Of a stretch of 6,480 nucleotides of DNA, positions 1 through 5,036 are shown piece by piece. This stretch comes from Sporomusa sp. (GTDB taxonomy: Bacteria > Bacillota_C > Negativicutes > Sporomusales > Sporomusaceae). The position numbers and the translations under genes were made by a program. Each line of letters begins with the position of its first letter. The stretch's first letter is position 1. The notes under the pieces were generated by a model that did no database searches, was not told the DNA's origin, and saw nothing but the letters and a program-made list of their open reading frames with translations. The stretch is from contig JAQSXM010000202.1 in assembly GCA_029256645.1 (NCBI GenBank), positions 1 through 6,480 on the forward strand. Reading direction: 5' to 3'.

Positions 1-1
1 A

Positions 2-79
2 GATCGGAAACAGCTAAACCGGAGTAAGCCGATAGTCCGGGGAATGTCGCAGTCCCCGGACTATCAGCTGTTTGCGATC
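2..79. repeat. long imperfect inverted repeat (two-part hairpin)
   Basis: An inner 13-bp perfect stem pairs 31-43 (GATAGTCCGGGGA) with 53-65 around a 9-nt loop. An outer 14-bp stem pairs 2-15 (GATCGGAAACAGCT) with 66-79, with one G-G mismatch at 7/74. The 15 nt at 16-30 form a one-sided bulge. A competing fold pairs CCGGA (19-23) with TCCGG (36-40), which would disrupt the inner stem. No T-run follows directly, so it does not look like a simple intrinsic terminator. It could be a REP- or MITE-like palindromic element, an intergenic structured RNA, or a transcript-end structure of a gene to the left. The left edge of the window prevents checking for flanking duplications. Confidence 0.75.
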
Positions 80-117
80 GCTGTGTTTGCACGAGGCGGC
101 GCAGCTTGGTTCTGACC

Positions 118-519
118 CAAATCAATCCATTTTCCCTGATGACCGTGTTTTTGTTGTTTTTTTGGAGTAGGAGAGAAAGCCAAATTGGTCATCGTTACCT
201 AGGTTGCTTTTTGGCCTTTAATTTATCACACGCTTACGGGCATCCAGGCGGTTGAGCCTGATTTGCTTAAAGCCGTCAGCAGCATGGGGATATCCAAGGG
301 TCAGTTGTTTTGGCGCGTGCTGCTCCCGGGGACGGTTGGTGCGGCACATCTTTAAGCAAGGCAAACCTCTCTATTCCAGCAATTATCTACAGCTATATTT
401 TACCATATTATACTGGACATTTTCTATTTTTGACTTTTTCAGTGATTTCGACGATTCTCTTGAGTCAGTTTTTTCTTATTCATGAGCGTTTACTGAAAAA
501 GGCTGTGAGTATGACCAGG
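118..519 (+). pseudogene. decayed ABC-transporter permease (SsuC/TauC/NitT-like)
   Basis: The remnant encodes pieces of a binding-protein-dependent transport permease (BPD_transp_1), the membrane channel subunit that imports nitrate, sulfonate, taurine or related solutes. Positions 136-162 read LMTVFLLFF. After a +1 shift in the T7 run at 157-163, the next frame gives GVGEKAKLVIVT, an in-frame TAG at 200-202, then VAFWPLIYHTLTGI. This leads into the family's EAA cytoplasmic loop, read as VEPDLLKAVSSMGISKGQLF and ending WRVLLPG (251-331). The frame then closes at TAA 353-355, while HIFKQG, resembling the expected HIFTG, continues from 345 in another frame. A hydrophobic tail ending FFLIHERLLKKAV (frame of 370-510) resembles the family C-terminus, suggesting that part of the last membrane region was deleted. 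The EAA loop is convincing; the outer limits and the tail are tentative. No start codon, ATPase or binding-protein partner is visible. Confidence 0.7.
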
Positions 520-528
520 AGGGTATTA

Positions 529-1350
529 TCACGGCTTCTCGGCCACAATAATGTTCATGGCATGCTTGTGAGCAATGCCGGAGGAGTTACAGTCAAATAT
601 TACTTCATCACATTCTTTGATAAGCCAATTGCTATAAAGAGAAAAAAGTTCACCTGAAAGCCAGTTGTGTCCATTGGGTTCATGTTCCGGTGCGGGGGGA
701 ATAAACGGTTTTGTCACAAATGCTGATAAAACATGAATGCCATGAGGGGATGTATGCTGCTGGTAGTTGAAAAATATCTCTTGCCGGAGTTCCGGTTTCA
801 TATAATGGAGAACGCCATTGGAATAAAGGATATCGTAATTAGATTCCAGCCTGAAATCAAGGACATCGGCTTTAAAGACATTTACATGTACACCAATTTT
901 ATCAGCCAGTCTTTTGGTTTTTTCGATGCCTGCATCGGCTATATCAAAGGCGGTTACCTGATAGCCGTTTCTGGCAAAGAATACGGCGTCTTTGCCTTCA
1001 CCACAGCCAATGTCCAATAGTTTTAGGGGTTTAGTCGGCGGCAGCATGGATAATATTTTATAACACATTTTTGAGGGCGCAAGACCCCAGTAATAACCAT
1101 CCTGGGCATACTCATCCTCATAAATGGTCCGTTTCTGTTCTTGATGCGAGGTATAGCCCATAAGTCTATCTATGCTTACCTCTAATATACTGGCTAAATG
1201 CGGCAAAAGGGTGATATCCGGATAGGTCTGATTGGTTTCCCATTTTGATACTGCCTGAAATGTAATATTAAGCTGAGTAGCTAATTCCTCCTGAGTGATG
1301 TTTTTGAGTTTACGGTATCTACTGATATTTTTTCCTAAACTGCTTTTCAT
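529..1350 (-). CDS. XRE-family HTH regulator fused to class I SAM-dependent methyltransferase
   Basis: Residues 5-64 form a Cro/C1-type helix-turn-helix (TQEELATQLN, then the recognition-helix segment AVSKWE). A linker leads to a Rossmann-fold methyltransferase from about residue 75. SAM-binding motif I is LLDIGCGEGKD at about 111-121, the acidic residue after beta-2 is D136, motif II is AD at 161-162, and YDILYSNGVLHY follows at about 172-183. The methyltransferase part resembles TehB/Methyltransf_11 proteins and the whole probably acts in the cytoplasm, binding DNA and methylating a small molecule. The substrate is unknown. An upstream ATG at 1363-1365 would add five residues, but ATG 1348-1350 has GAGG nine bases upstream, while the upstream ATG has no well-placed site, so the shorter 273-residue form is chosen. 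It is divergent from the methyltransferase at 1653. XRE proteins often repress their own promoter, so autoregulation through the shared intergenic region is plausible but not shown. Confidence 0.9.
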   Translation of the reverse strand: MKSSLGKNISRYRKLKNITQEELATQLNITFQAVSKWETNQTYPDITLLPHLASILEVSIDRLMGYTSHQEQKRTIYEDEYAQDGYYWGLAPSKMCYKILSMLPPTKPLKLLDIGCGEGKDAVFFARNGYQVTAFDIADAGIEKTKRLADKIGVHVNVFKADVLDFRLESNYDILYSNGVLHYMKPELRQEIFFNYQQHTSPHGIHVLSAFVTKPFIPPAPEHEPNGHNWLSGELFSLYSNWLIKECDEVIFDCNSSGIAHKHAMNIIVAEKP

Positions 1351-1384
1351 AAAGCAAGACCTCATTTCCCATTGTTTTTATTTC

Positions 1385-1413
1385 ATTATATCGGTGAAAA
1401 AGTAGCAGAACAA
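1385..1413 (-). promoter_or_regulatory. sigma-A promoter of the XRE-methyltransferase gene
   Basis: On the minus strand, TTGTTC (plus positions 1408-1413) is followed by a 17-base spacer and a perfect TATAAT -10 box (1385-1390). It lies about 35 bases upstream of the chosen start, giving a short leader that contains the GAGG ribosome site. The -35 box matches the consensus at only three of six positions, so activity probably depends on the -10 box or is modulated. Confidence 0.7.
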
Positions 1414-1439
1414 TAACCGTATACTTGAATACTTGTAAG

Positions 1440-1458
1440 ACTCGACTGACAGTTGAGT
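1440..1458. promoter_or_regulatory. 19-bp dyad, candidate operator between divergent genes
   Basis: The sequence ACTCGACTGACAGTTGAGT is a near-perfect palindrome centred on A1449. Eight of nine positions are complementary on each side, and the exception is a G opposite T. It lies about 26 bases upstream of the minus-strand -35 box and about 120 bases upstream of the plus-strand -35 box. The size and symmetry suit a dimeric HTH repressor such as the adjacent XRE protein, but no other copy was seen in the window. A nearby direct repeat of CAAGTAT (minus strand, around 1420-1435) may also contribute. The binding role is inferred. Confidence 0.35.
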
Positions 1459-1578
1459 GGATAAAATTAGTATTTAACTTAAGCTCTTGGTATTGTTTAA
1501 TTTTGCAGTCATCAATTTTGTAGTGCTATGGACAATAATATTTTTGGCGTCAGCCTATATTTGTTTAATATTCATAAC

Positions 1579-1621
1579 TTGACATAGGTCCCTAGTGGAT
1601 TGTGTTAGAATAACATATAAT
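1579..1621 (+). promoter_or_regulatory. probable promoter region of the methyltransferase at 1653
   Basis: A perfect TTGACA is present at 1579-1584. The -10 assignment is ambiguous. TAGAAT at 1606-1611, preceded by an extended TG motif, would need an over-long 21-base spacer. TATAAT at 1616-1621 is perfect but lacks a -35 box at normal distance. A 10-bp palindrome AATTCGAATT (1619-1628) overlaps the second -10 box and could be a regulator site. A start of transcription near 1617-1628 would leave a short leader with the AGGAG at 1640-1644. Confidence 0.45.
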
Positions 1622-1652
1622 TCGAATTTATTAGATATTAGGAGTATAGCAT

Positions 1653-2423
1653 ATGGACTTGCGACTGAATTTTAACGAAGATGAAGCAAATTATGATAAA
1701 TGGCGACCTACCTATGTTCCTGAATTGTTTGATGAAATTATTCGATTTTCAGGTATAAACGAAACGAAGCAAGCTCTTGAGATAGGTATTGGAACAGGGC
1801 AAGCAACCTTACCGATTCTTCAAACAAATTGCAAGCTTACCACCATTGAAATTGGTGAAAGGTTAGCCGAATATTCAAGGCAGAAATTTGCTTCCTTTAG
1901 TAATTTCGAGGTGGTTAATACTGATTTTGAAAGCTTTTGTGGCAATAACAATACATATGACTTAATCTATTCTGCAACATCTTTTCATTGGATACCAGAA
2001 GGAATTGGCTACACGAAAGTTTTTGACCTTTTAAAGAACGGTGGAGTTTTAGCGTTGTTTTGGAATCATCCTTTTGTAAATCGGACTGATGATTTGCTCC
2101 ATTTGGAAATTCGGAAAGTCTACAATAAGTATAAGCCATCTGACAAACAACCAGTTGAATTTGATAAAAACGATTGCCGAAAAATAGCAGAGGTTATCAA
2201 CCATTATGGATTTACTAATAGTTTTTCAAAATTATTTTTTCAGACTCGAACTTTTACAGCAGAAGGTTATATAGCCTTATTGAATACCTATTCTGACCAC
2301 AGGACTCTTCCAGCAAATGTGAAAAATGGATTGGAGAATGAAATAACATATGCAATCAATAGTTTCGGTGGAAAATTACATGTCTATGATACAATGGATT
2401 TATATTTAGCACAAAAACCATAA
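1653..2423 (+). CDS. class I SAM-dependent methyltransferase
   Basis: This 256-residue Rossmann-fold methyltransferase is expected in the cytoplasm and transfers a methyl group from S-adenosylmethionine to an unidentified substrate. Motif I is ALEIGIGTGQ at residues 41-50, an acidic residue ending beta-2 is E66, and D91 is in motif II. The YDLIYSATSFHWI stretch (about 102-114) has the S/A-A-x-x-x-HW signature seen in Methyltransf_11/25 proteins of the trans-aconitate-methyltransferase-like group, followed by LLKNGGVLALFWN. The length is normal for this group. ATG 1653 is preceded by AGGAG with an 8-base spacer. It is divergent from the XRE-methyltransferase gene, and its own terminator follows at 2501. 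The gene is visibly AT-richer than its neighbours, with many A/T-ending codons, which hints at separate acquisition. The family call is firm; the substrate is unknown. Confidence 0.9.
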   Translation: MDLRLNFNEDEANYDKWRPTYVPELFDEIIRFSGINETKQALEIGIGTGQATLPILQTNCKLTTIEIGERLAEYSRQKFASFSNFEVVNTDFESFCGNNNTYDLIYSATSFHWIPEGIGYTKVFDLLKNGGVLALFWNHPFVNRTDDLLHLEIRKVYNKYKPSDKQPVEFDKNDCRKIAEVINHYGFTNSFSKLFFQTRTFTAEGYIALLNTYSDHRTLPANVKNGLENEITYAINSFGGKLHVYDTMDLYLAQKP

Positions 2424-2500
2424 TCCCGCTAAATGAAAACAACTTTAGCACACACTTTTTGATTAAGCAGCGTAGAGGCAGGCGAGTCTTCCATGCTAGC

Positions 2501-2545
2501 AAAGAACAGCGGGGTCATATGATATGATTCTGCTGTTCTTTTTCT
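2501..2545 (+). terminator. intrinsic terminator after the methyltransferase
   Basis: AAAGAACAGC (2501-2510) pairs perfectly with GCTGTTCTTT (2532-2541), and the T stretch continues to 2543. The intervening 21 bases include a small TCATAT/ATATGA inverted repeat. A weaker hairpin, GCTAAA (2428-2433) with TTTAGC (2444-2449), followed by TTTTT at 2456-2460, lies nearer the stop codon. The 2424-2500 stretch otherwise shows no gene or recognisable riboswitch. Confidence 0.8.
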
Positions 2546-2606
2546 AAAGGATGACAGGTGACTGATGGCTTTTAGCAGTTTTACAAACAAATTGGTGCAT
2601 GGAAAG

Positions 2607-2637
2607 TTGCGACTGTTTATAGATCGCCTGTTATACT
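2607..2637 (+). promoter_or_regulatory. candidate promoter of the AraC-GyrI regulator
   Basis: TTGCGA (2607-2612) and TATACT (2632-2637) are separated by 19 bases, and TG at 2629-2630 gives an extended -10 element. The spacer is longer than the optimal 17, which suggests a weak or activator-dependent promoter. The first ATG follows about 20 bases downstream of the -10 box. Confidence 0.45.
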
Positions 2638-2660
2638 GGCAATAAAGAGAGGATAGTATG

Positions 2661-3560
2661 ATGGACTGGATCGAAAGAATGAATGGTGCGATGAGTTATA
2701 TTGAGGAAAATTTAGCGGCAGAAATTGATTTTAAAACCGCAGCGGCGATAGCCTGCTGCTCGGTTTATCACTTTCAGCGGATGTTTTCTTTTATTACCGA
2801 GATTCCTTTATCGGAGTACATACGACGTAGAAGGCTGACATTGGCCGCAGCTGATCTGCAAAATAATGATATTAAAATCATCAATTTAGCCCTCAAGTAT
2901 GGTTATGATTCGCCTGTTTCATTCACTCGTGCTTTTCAAAAAATGCACGGTGTTACTCCCTCGTCGGCGCGCGAGACAGGAGCTCGGTTAAAAGCTTATC
3001 CACGGCTATCCTTTCATATTTCATTGAGAGGAGATAAGGAAATGAATTACAAAATCATTGAGAAGGACGGGTTTGAGGTTGTTGGCAAATCGATGCGGGT
3101 ATCTACGGTCAATGAAGCACAGTTAAAAATAATTCCCCGGTTTTGGGATAAAGCTGAGCGGGATGGAACTGTCGGCACACTAGCTGATATTGCGGCGAAC
3201 GGTGCGGATGGTCAAACTAACCGAAAGCTGCTTGGGATTTGCACAGATTTTAGTGACAATAACGAATTTTCTTATGTTATTGCCGTCGAAAATACGGCTA
3301 AAGGGGAATACGCAGGGTTTGAGGTTTTTCATATTCCGCCTGCGGACTGGGGTATATTTGAAGCAACCGGCCCAATGCCGGGGGCCATCCAGGAGCTGTT
3401 TAAACGCATATATACCGAATTCTTTCCTGCTGGCGGCTACGAGCGGGCTGAGGGGTCTGATCTGGAAATCTATTATGAGGGTGACATTGCCAGTCCGGAC
3501 TATCGTTCTGAGATTTGGATACCGGTGGTTAAACGCGCTCTGTCTGGTACCAAAGGATAA
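2661..3560 (+). CDS. AraC-family transcriptional regulator with GyrI-like effector-binding domain
   Basis: This is a 299-residue cytoplasmic transcription factor. Residues about 7-105 are an AraC/XylS double helix-turn-helix. The first HTH contains IACCSVYHFQRMFS, and the second ends with the signature GYDSPVSFTRAFQKMHGVTP. From residue 128 (MNYKIIEKDGFEVVGK) to the end is a GyrI-like/SbmC-type small-molecule-binding domain, as in Rob-like regulators of multidrug and stress response. The length is normal for AraC-GyrI proteins. Tandem ATGs occur at 2658 and 2661. The second lies 8 bases from GAGAGG (2647-2652) and gives the family-typical MDWIERMN start; the first is only 5 bases away. The gene is monocistronic, bounded by terminators on both sides. 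The flavoprotein gene downstream is a reasonable but untested target. The ligand is unknown. Confidence 0.92.
   Translation: MDWIERMNGAMSYIEENLAAEIDFKTAAAIACCSVYHFQRMFSFITEIPLSEYIRRRRLTLAAADLQNNDIKIINLALKYGYDSPVSFTRAFQKMHGVTPSSARETGARLKAYPRLSFHISLRGDKEMNYKIIEKDGFEVVGKSMRVSTVNEAQLKIIPRFWDKAERDGTVGTLADIAANGADGQTNRKLLGICTDFSDNNEFSYVIAVENTAKGEYAGFEVFHIPPADWGIFEATGPMPGAIQELFKRIYTEFFPAGGYERAEGSDLEIYYEGDIASPDYRSEIWIPVVKRALSGTKG
3026..3044 (+). promoter_or_regulatory. internal Shine-Dalgarno and ATG at the AraC/GyrI domain boundary
   Basis: GAGAGGAG (3026-3033) sits 8 bases upstream of the in-frame ATG at 3042-3044, which encodes the first residue of the GyrI-like domain. Initiation here would give a free effector-binding domain of about 172 residues (3042-3560). 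The site is stronger by eye than the one at the gene start. It could be chance arising from the encoded R-G-D-K-E linker, or a relic of a fusion between separate genes. Confidence 0.4.
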
Positions 3561-3568
3561 CCCACAAA

Positions 3569-3597
3569 TTGGCATCTGTAAGAAACGGGGATATAAT
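3569..3597 (+). promoter_or_regulatory. near-consensus sigma-A promoter downstream of the AraC gene
   Basis: TTGGCA (3569-3574), a 17-base spacer and TATAAT (3592-3597) match the consensus at 11 of 12 positions. Transcription would begin near A3604, only about 30 bases before the hairpin at 3636. No open reading frame of useful size lies between. Reading through the hairpin would lead into the flavoprotein gene. Confidence 0.6.
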
Positions 3598-3603
3598 TTA
3601 GCC

Positions 3604-3689
3604 ATAATAGTAAAGTGGCAATGTAAGCTGACTGCAAAAAAACAGAGGCTGCGAGTATGAAGTTTTCTACTCGCGGCCTCTGTTTTTTT
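3604..3689 (+). ncRNA. candidate short RNA or attenuated leader
   Basis: This interval is defined by a predicted start about 7 bases after the TATAAT at 3592-3597 and an end at the T-tract of the terminator at 3636-3689, giving a transcript of about 86 nt. It has an unpaired A-rich 5' part (about 32 nt) and a long 3' hairpin, a layout seen in many small RNAs. It contains a minimal ATG-TAA start-stop at 3621-3626 with only a weak upstream purine stretch. It matches no RNA family that I recognise. It could instead be an attenuator controlling the flavoprotein gene. Confidence 0.35.
3636..3689. terminator. strong bidirectional intrinsic terminator
   Basis: A 22-base arm at 3636-3657 (A7 then CAGAGGCTGCGAGTA) pairs with 3668-3689, with one T-G wobble and a 10-base loop. 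The arm starts with seven A and ends with seven T, so it can terminate transcription from both strands. It closes the AraC unit, and possibly the short transcript from 3604, before the flavoprotein promoter. Confidence 0.92.
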
Positions 3690-3722
3690 CTCTATTATTA
3701 CAAACAGGCTTATATACAGCGA

Positions 3723-3750
3723 ATGACAGCTGGGTGATTCGTTGTACTAT
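3723..3750 (+). promoter_or_regulatory. possible promoter of the flavoprotein unit
   Basis: ATGACA (3723-3728) and TACTAT (3745-3750) are separated by 16 bases, matching the consensus at five and four positions. This would start transcription near 3757, just upstream of the AGGAG at 3766-3770. It is a modest match, and other hexamer choices in this AT-rich stretch are possible. Confidence 0.35.
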
Positions 3751-3778
3751 ATGAAATTAAACTTTAGGAGTGATTATG

Positions 3779-4339
3779 ATGAAAATTATTGGATTGGTTG
3801 GCAGCCCGCGAAAAAATGGAAATACCGACGTGCTGGTGCAAAAGGCTTTGGAAGGAGCTAGGGCGCAGGGCAGTGAAACAGAGCTATTCCATTTGAATGA
3901 GCTTGCTGCTCGGGGCTGTCAGGCCTGCTACGGCTGTAAGAAAGCAGGCAAATGTGTCATAAATGATGATTTGACCAACGTATTCACAGCCATTGAGACT
4001 GCTGACGGTATTGTTCTGGGGTCGCCCATTTATTTTGGGCGGTTTACAGCGCAAACAGCTACTTTCATGGACCGGTTGTATGGATATATTAAACCTGATT
4101 CCACCAGCAGTCTTGGTACCGGAAAAAAGTTTGGACTGGTATTCACCCAGGGGCAGCCAGACGCCAGCTTATACACCGGCACGACTGAAGCAACTGCCCG
4201 GGTACTGGCTCGCGTTGGTTTTGTGGCTGGCCCCGGAACCTTGGTGGGGAGCGGCTTACGGGAACCTGGCATAGCCCGGGAAAACGAACAGTTTCTACAA
4301 GCCGCTTTTGCTATAGGTCAAGAATTAGCCAACCGATAA
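3779..4339 (+). CDS. flavodoxin-fold NAD(P)H/FMN oxidoreductase, iron-sulfur flavoprotein-like
   Basis: This is a 186-residue cytoplasmic flavodoxin-fold protein. The N-terminal FMN-phosphate loop is GSPRKNGNT (residues 8-16), and the second flavin contact is GSPIYFG (81-87). Between them lie C47, C50, C53 and C59, spaced C-x2-C-x2-C-x5-C. This is the compact cysteine motif of archaeal and clostridial iron-sulfur flavoproteins (Isf), where it binds a [4Fe-4S] cluster. It probably carries electrons or reduces quinones, oxygen species or xenobiotics; the partner is unknown. GTG 3770 and ATG 3776 are also in frame, but the AGGAG at 3766-3770 overlaps the GTG and is only 5 bases from 3776. The second ATG of the tandem, 3779, has 8-base spacing and the family-typical MKIIGLVGSPRKN start. 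It is first gene of the right-hand unit. Cluster binding is inferred, since some NADPH:FMN reductase relatives keep cysteines without a demonstrated cluster. Confidence 0.88.
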   Translation: MKIIGLVGSPRKNGNTDVLVQKALEGARAQGSETELFHLNELAARGCQACYGCKKAGKCVINDDLTNVFTAIETADGIVLGSPIYFGRFTAQTATFMDRLYGYIKPDSTSSLGTGKKFGLVFTQGQPDASLYTGTTEATARVLARVGFVAGPGTLVGSGLREPGIARENEQFLQAAFAIGQELANR

Positions 4340-4367
4340 GGGAATTTCAACGAGGGCGGGGAATAGG

Positions 4368-4940
4368 ATGGTTAAAATTAGAGGTGATAAGGTATCACTT
4401 GCGACGTTAAATCTGGCAGACGCAGGTAAAATAGCTGAATGGCTCAATGATTTAGAAGTAACTTTGCCGTTAGGGGATGAGGCTTTTAGCCACGTCACTG
4501 TGGAAACAATACAGCATGATATTGAAAAATCCCCGGAACGAAGCAGTGGATTACGCACTTTTGCCCTTATTCAAAATGCAGATGATTGTCTGATCGGTCG
4601 CTCTGCATTGTATGCCATTGATTACGTCAATAGAAGCGCCAAAATTGGCATATTTATTGGCGACAAGCAGCATTGGAACAAAGGGTATGGCCAAGAATCC
4701 CTGCGATTGACGCTTGATTATGCATTTAACCTGCTGAACTTGAACAGTGTAATGCTGGGGGCAGTTTCCTTCAACGCGCGGGCGATACACTGTTATCAAC
4801 AAGCAGGATTCACAGAAATAGGACGTATTAGAGAAGCTCGTATTATTGGCGTAGAGCAGTATGATGTGATATTGATGGATATTCTTGCTAAGGAATTCAG
4901 GCAACATAATGAAAGTGTAGTCTCGCTGTATCTTAAATAA
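4368..4940 (+). CDS. GNAT-family N-acetyltransferase (RimJ/RimL-like)
   Basis: This 190-residue cytoplasmic enzyme is predicted to transfer acetyl from acetyl-CoA to an amine of a protein N-terminus, polyamine, antibiotic or other small molecule. The acetyl-CoA pyrophosphate loop is HWNKGYGQES (102-111), the W-x-K-G-Y-G/A form usual in the RimJ/RimL and SpeG branch. The next conserved block is NARAIHCYQQAGF (136-148), with Y143 in the position of the usual catalytic tyrosine. The early R-G-D-K-V-S-L segment is also typical. The C-terminal dozen residues are not conserved-looking. ATG 4368 follows GGGG (4358-4361) with a 6-base spacer. Only 28 bases separate it from the flavoprotein stop, so cotranscription is likely. 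The acceptor cannot be named. Confidence 0.88.
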   Translation: MVKIRGDKVSLATLNLADAGKIAEWLNDLEVTLPLGDEAFSHVTVETIQHDIEKSPERSSGLRTFALIQNADDCLIGRSALYAIDYVNRSAKIGIFIGDKQHWNKGYGQESLRLTLDYAFNLLNLNSVMLGAVSFNARAIHCYQQAGFTEIGRIREARIIGVEQYDVILMDILAKEFRQHNESVVSLYLK

Positions 4941-5036
4941 TGAGGGTGGTTGCAAGAGGAAGGTTGTGGCATAAATATCAGATTCCGAAGCTTGGATGAT
5001 TAATACAGGCGTGTTTTGATGAAGGGGCTGGTCTGC

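Noticed and set aside
434..501. Inverted repeat CTTTTTCAGT (434-443) / ACTGAAAAAG (492-501) as a terminator for the minus-strand gene
   Set aside because: The loop is 48 bases, the stem is AT-rich, and no T-tract follows on the minus strand; it is probably chance in permease-remnant DNA.
252..657. Two overlapping plus-strand open frames (252-485 and 310-657) that could be called small genes
   Set aside because: They contain frame-shifted fragments of the permease remnant and then run antisense into the methyltransferase end; neither has a placed ribosome site or a coherent protein.
733..1020. Plus-strand open frame inside the XRE-methyltransferase gene
   Set aside because: It is the complement of a well-supported coding region with clear motifs and has no independent evidence.
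2424..2657. Riboswitch or T-box leader upstream of the AraC-GyrI gene
   Set aside because: No conserved riboswitch or T-box core is recognisable; the hairpin at 2501-2545 fits a terminator for the gene to the left.
3180..3660. Open frames on both strands over the end of the AraC-GyrI gene
   Set aside because: They are shadows of the GyrI-like coding frame, and the plus-strand one runs into the terminator hairpin.
3770..3778. GTG 3770 or ATG 3776 as the flavoprotein start
   Set aside because: The AGGAG ribosome site at 3766-3770 overlaps or crowds both; ATG 3779 has correct spacing and the family-typical N-terminus.
5016..5021. TTG 5016 or ATG 5019 as the start of the third methyltransferase
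   Set aside because: The AAGGGG at 5022-5027 lies downstream of them and is well placed for ATG 5037; no site precedes the earlier codons.
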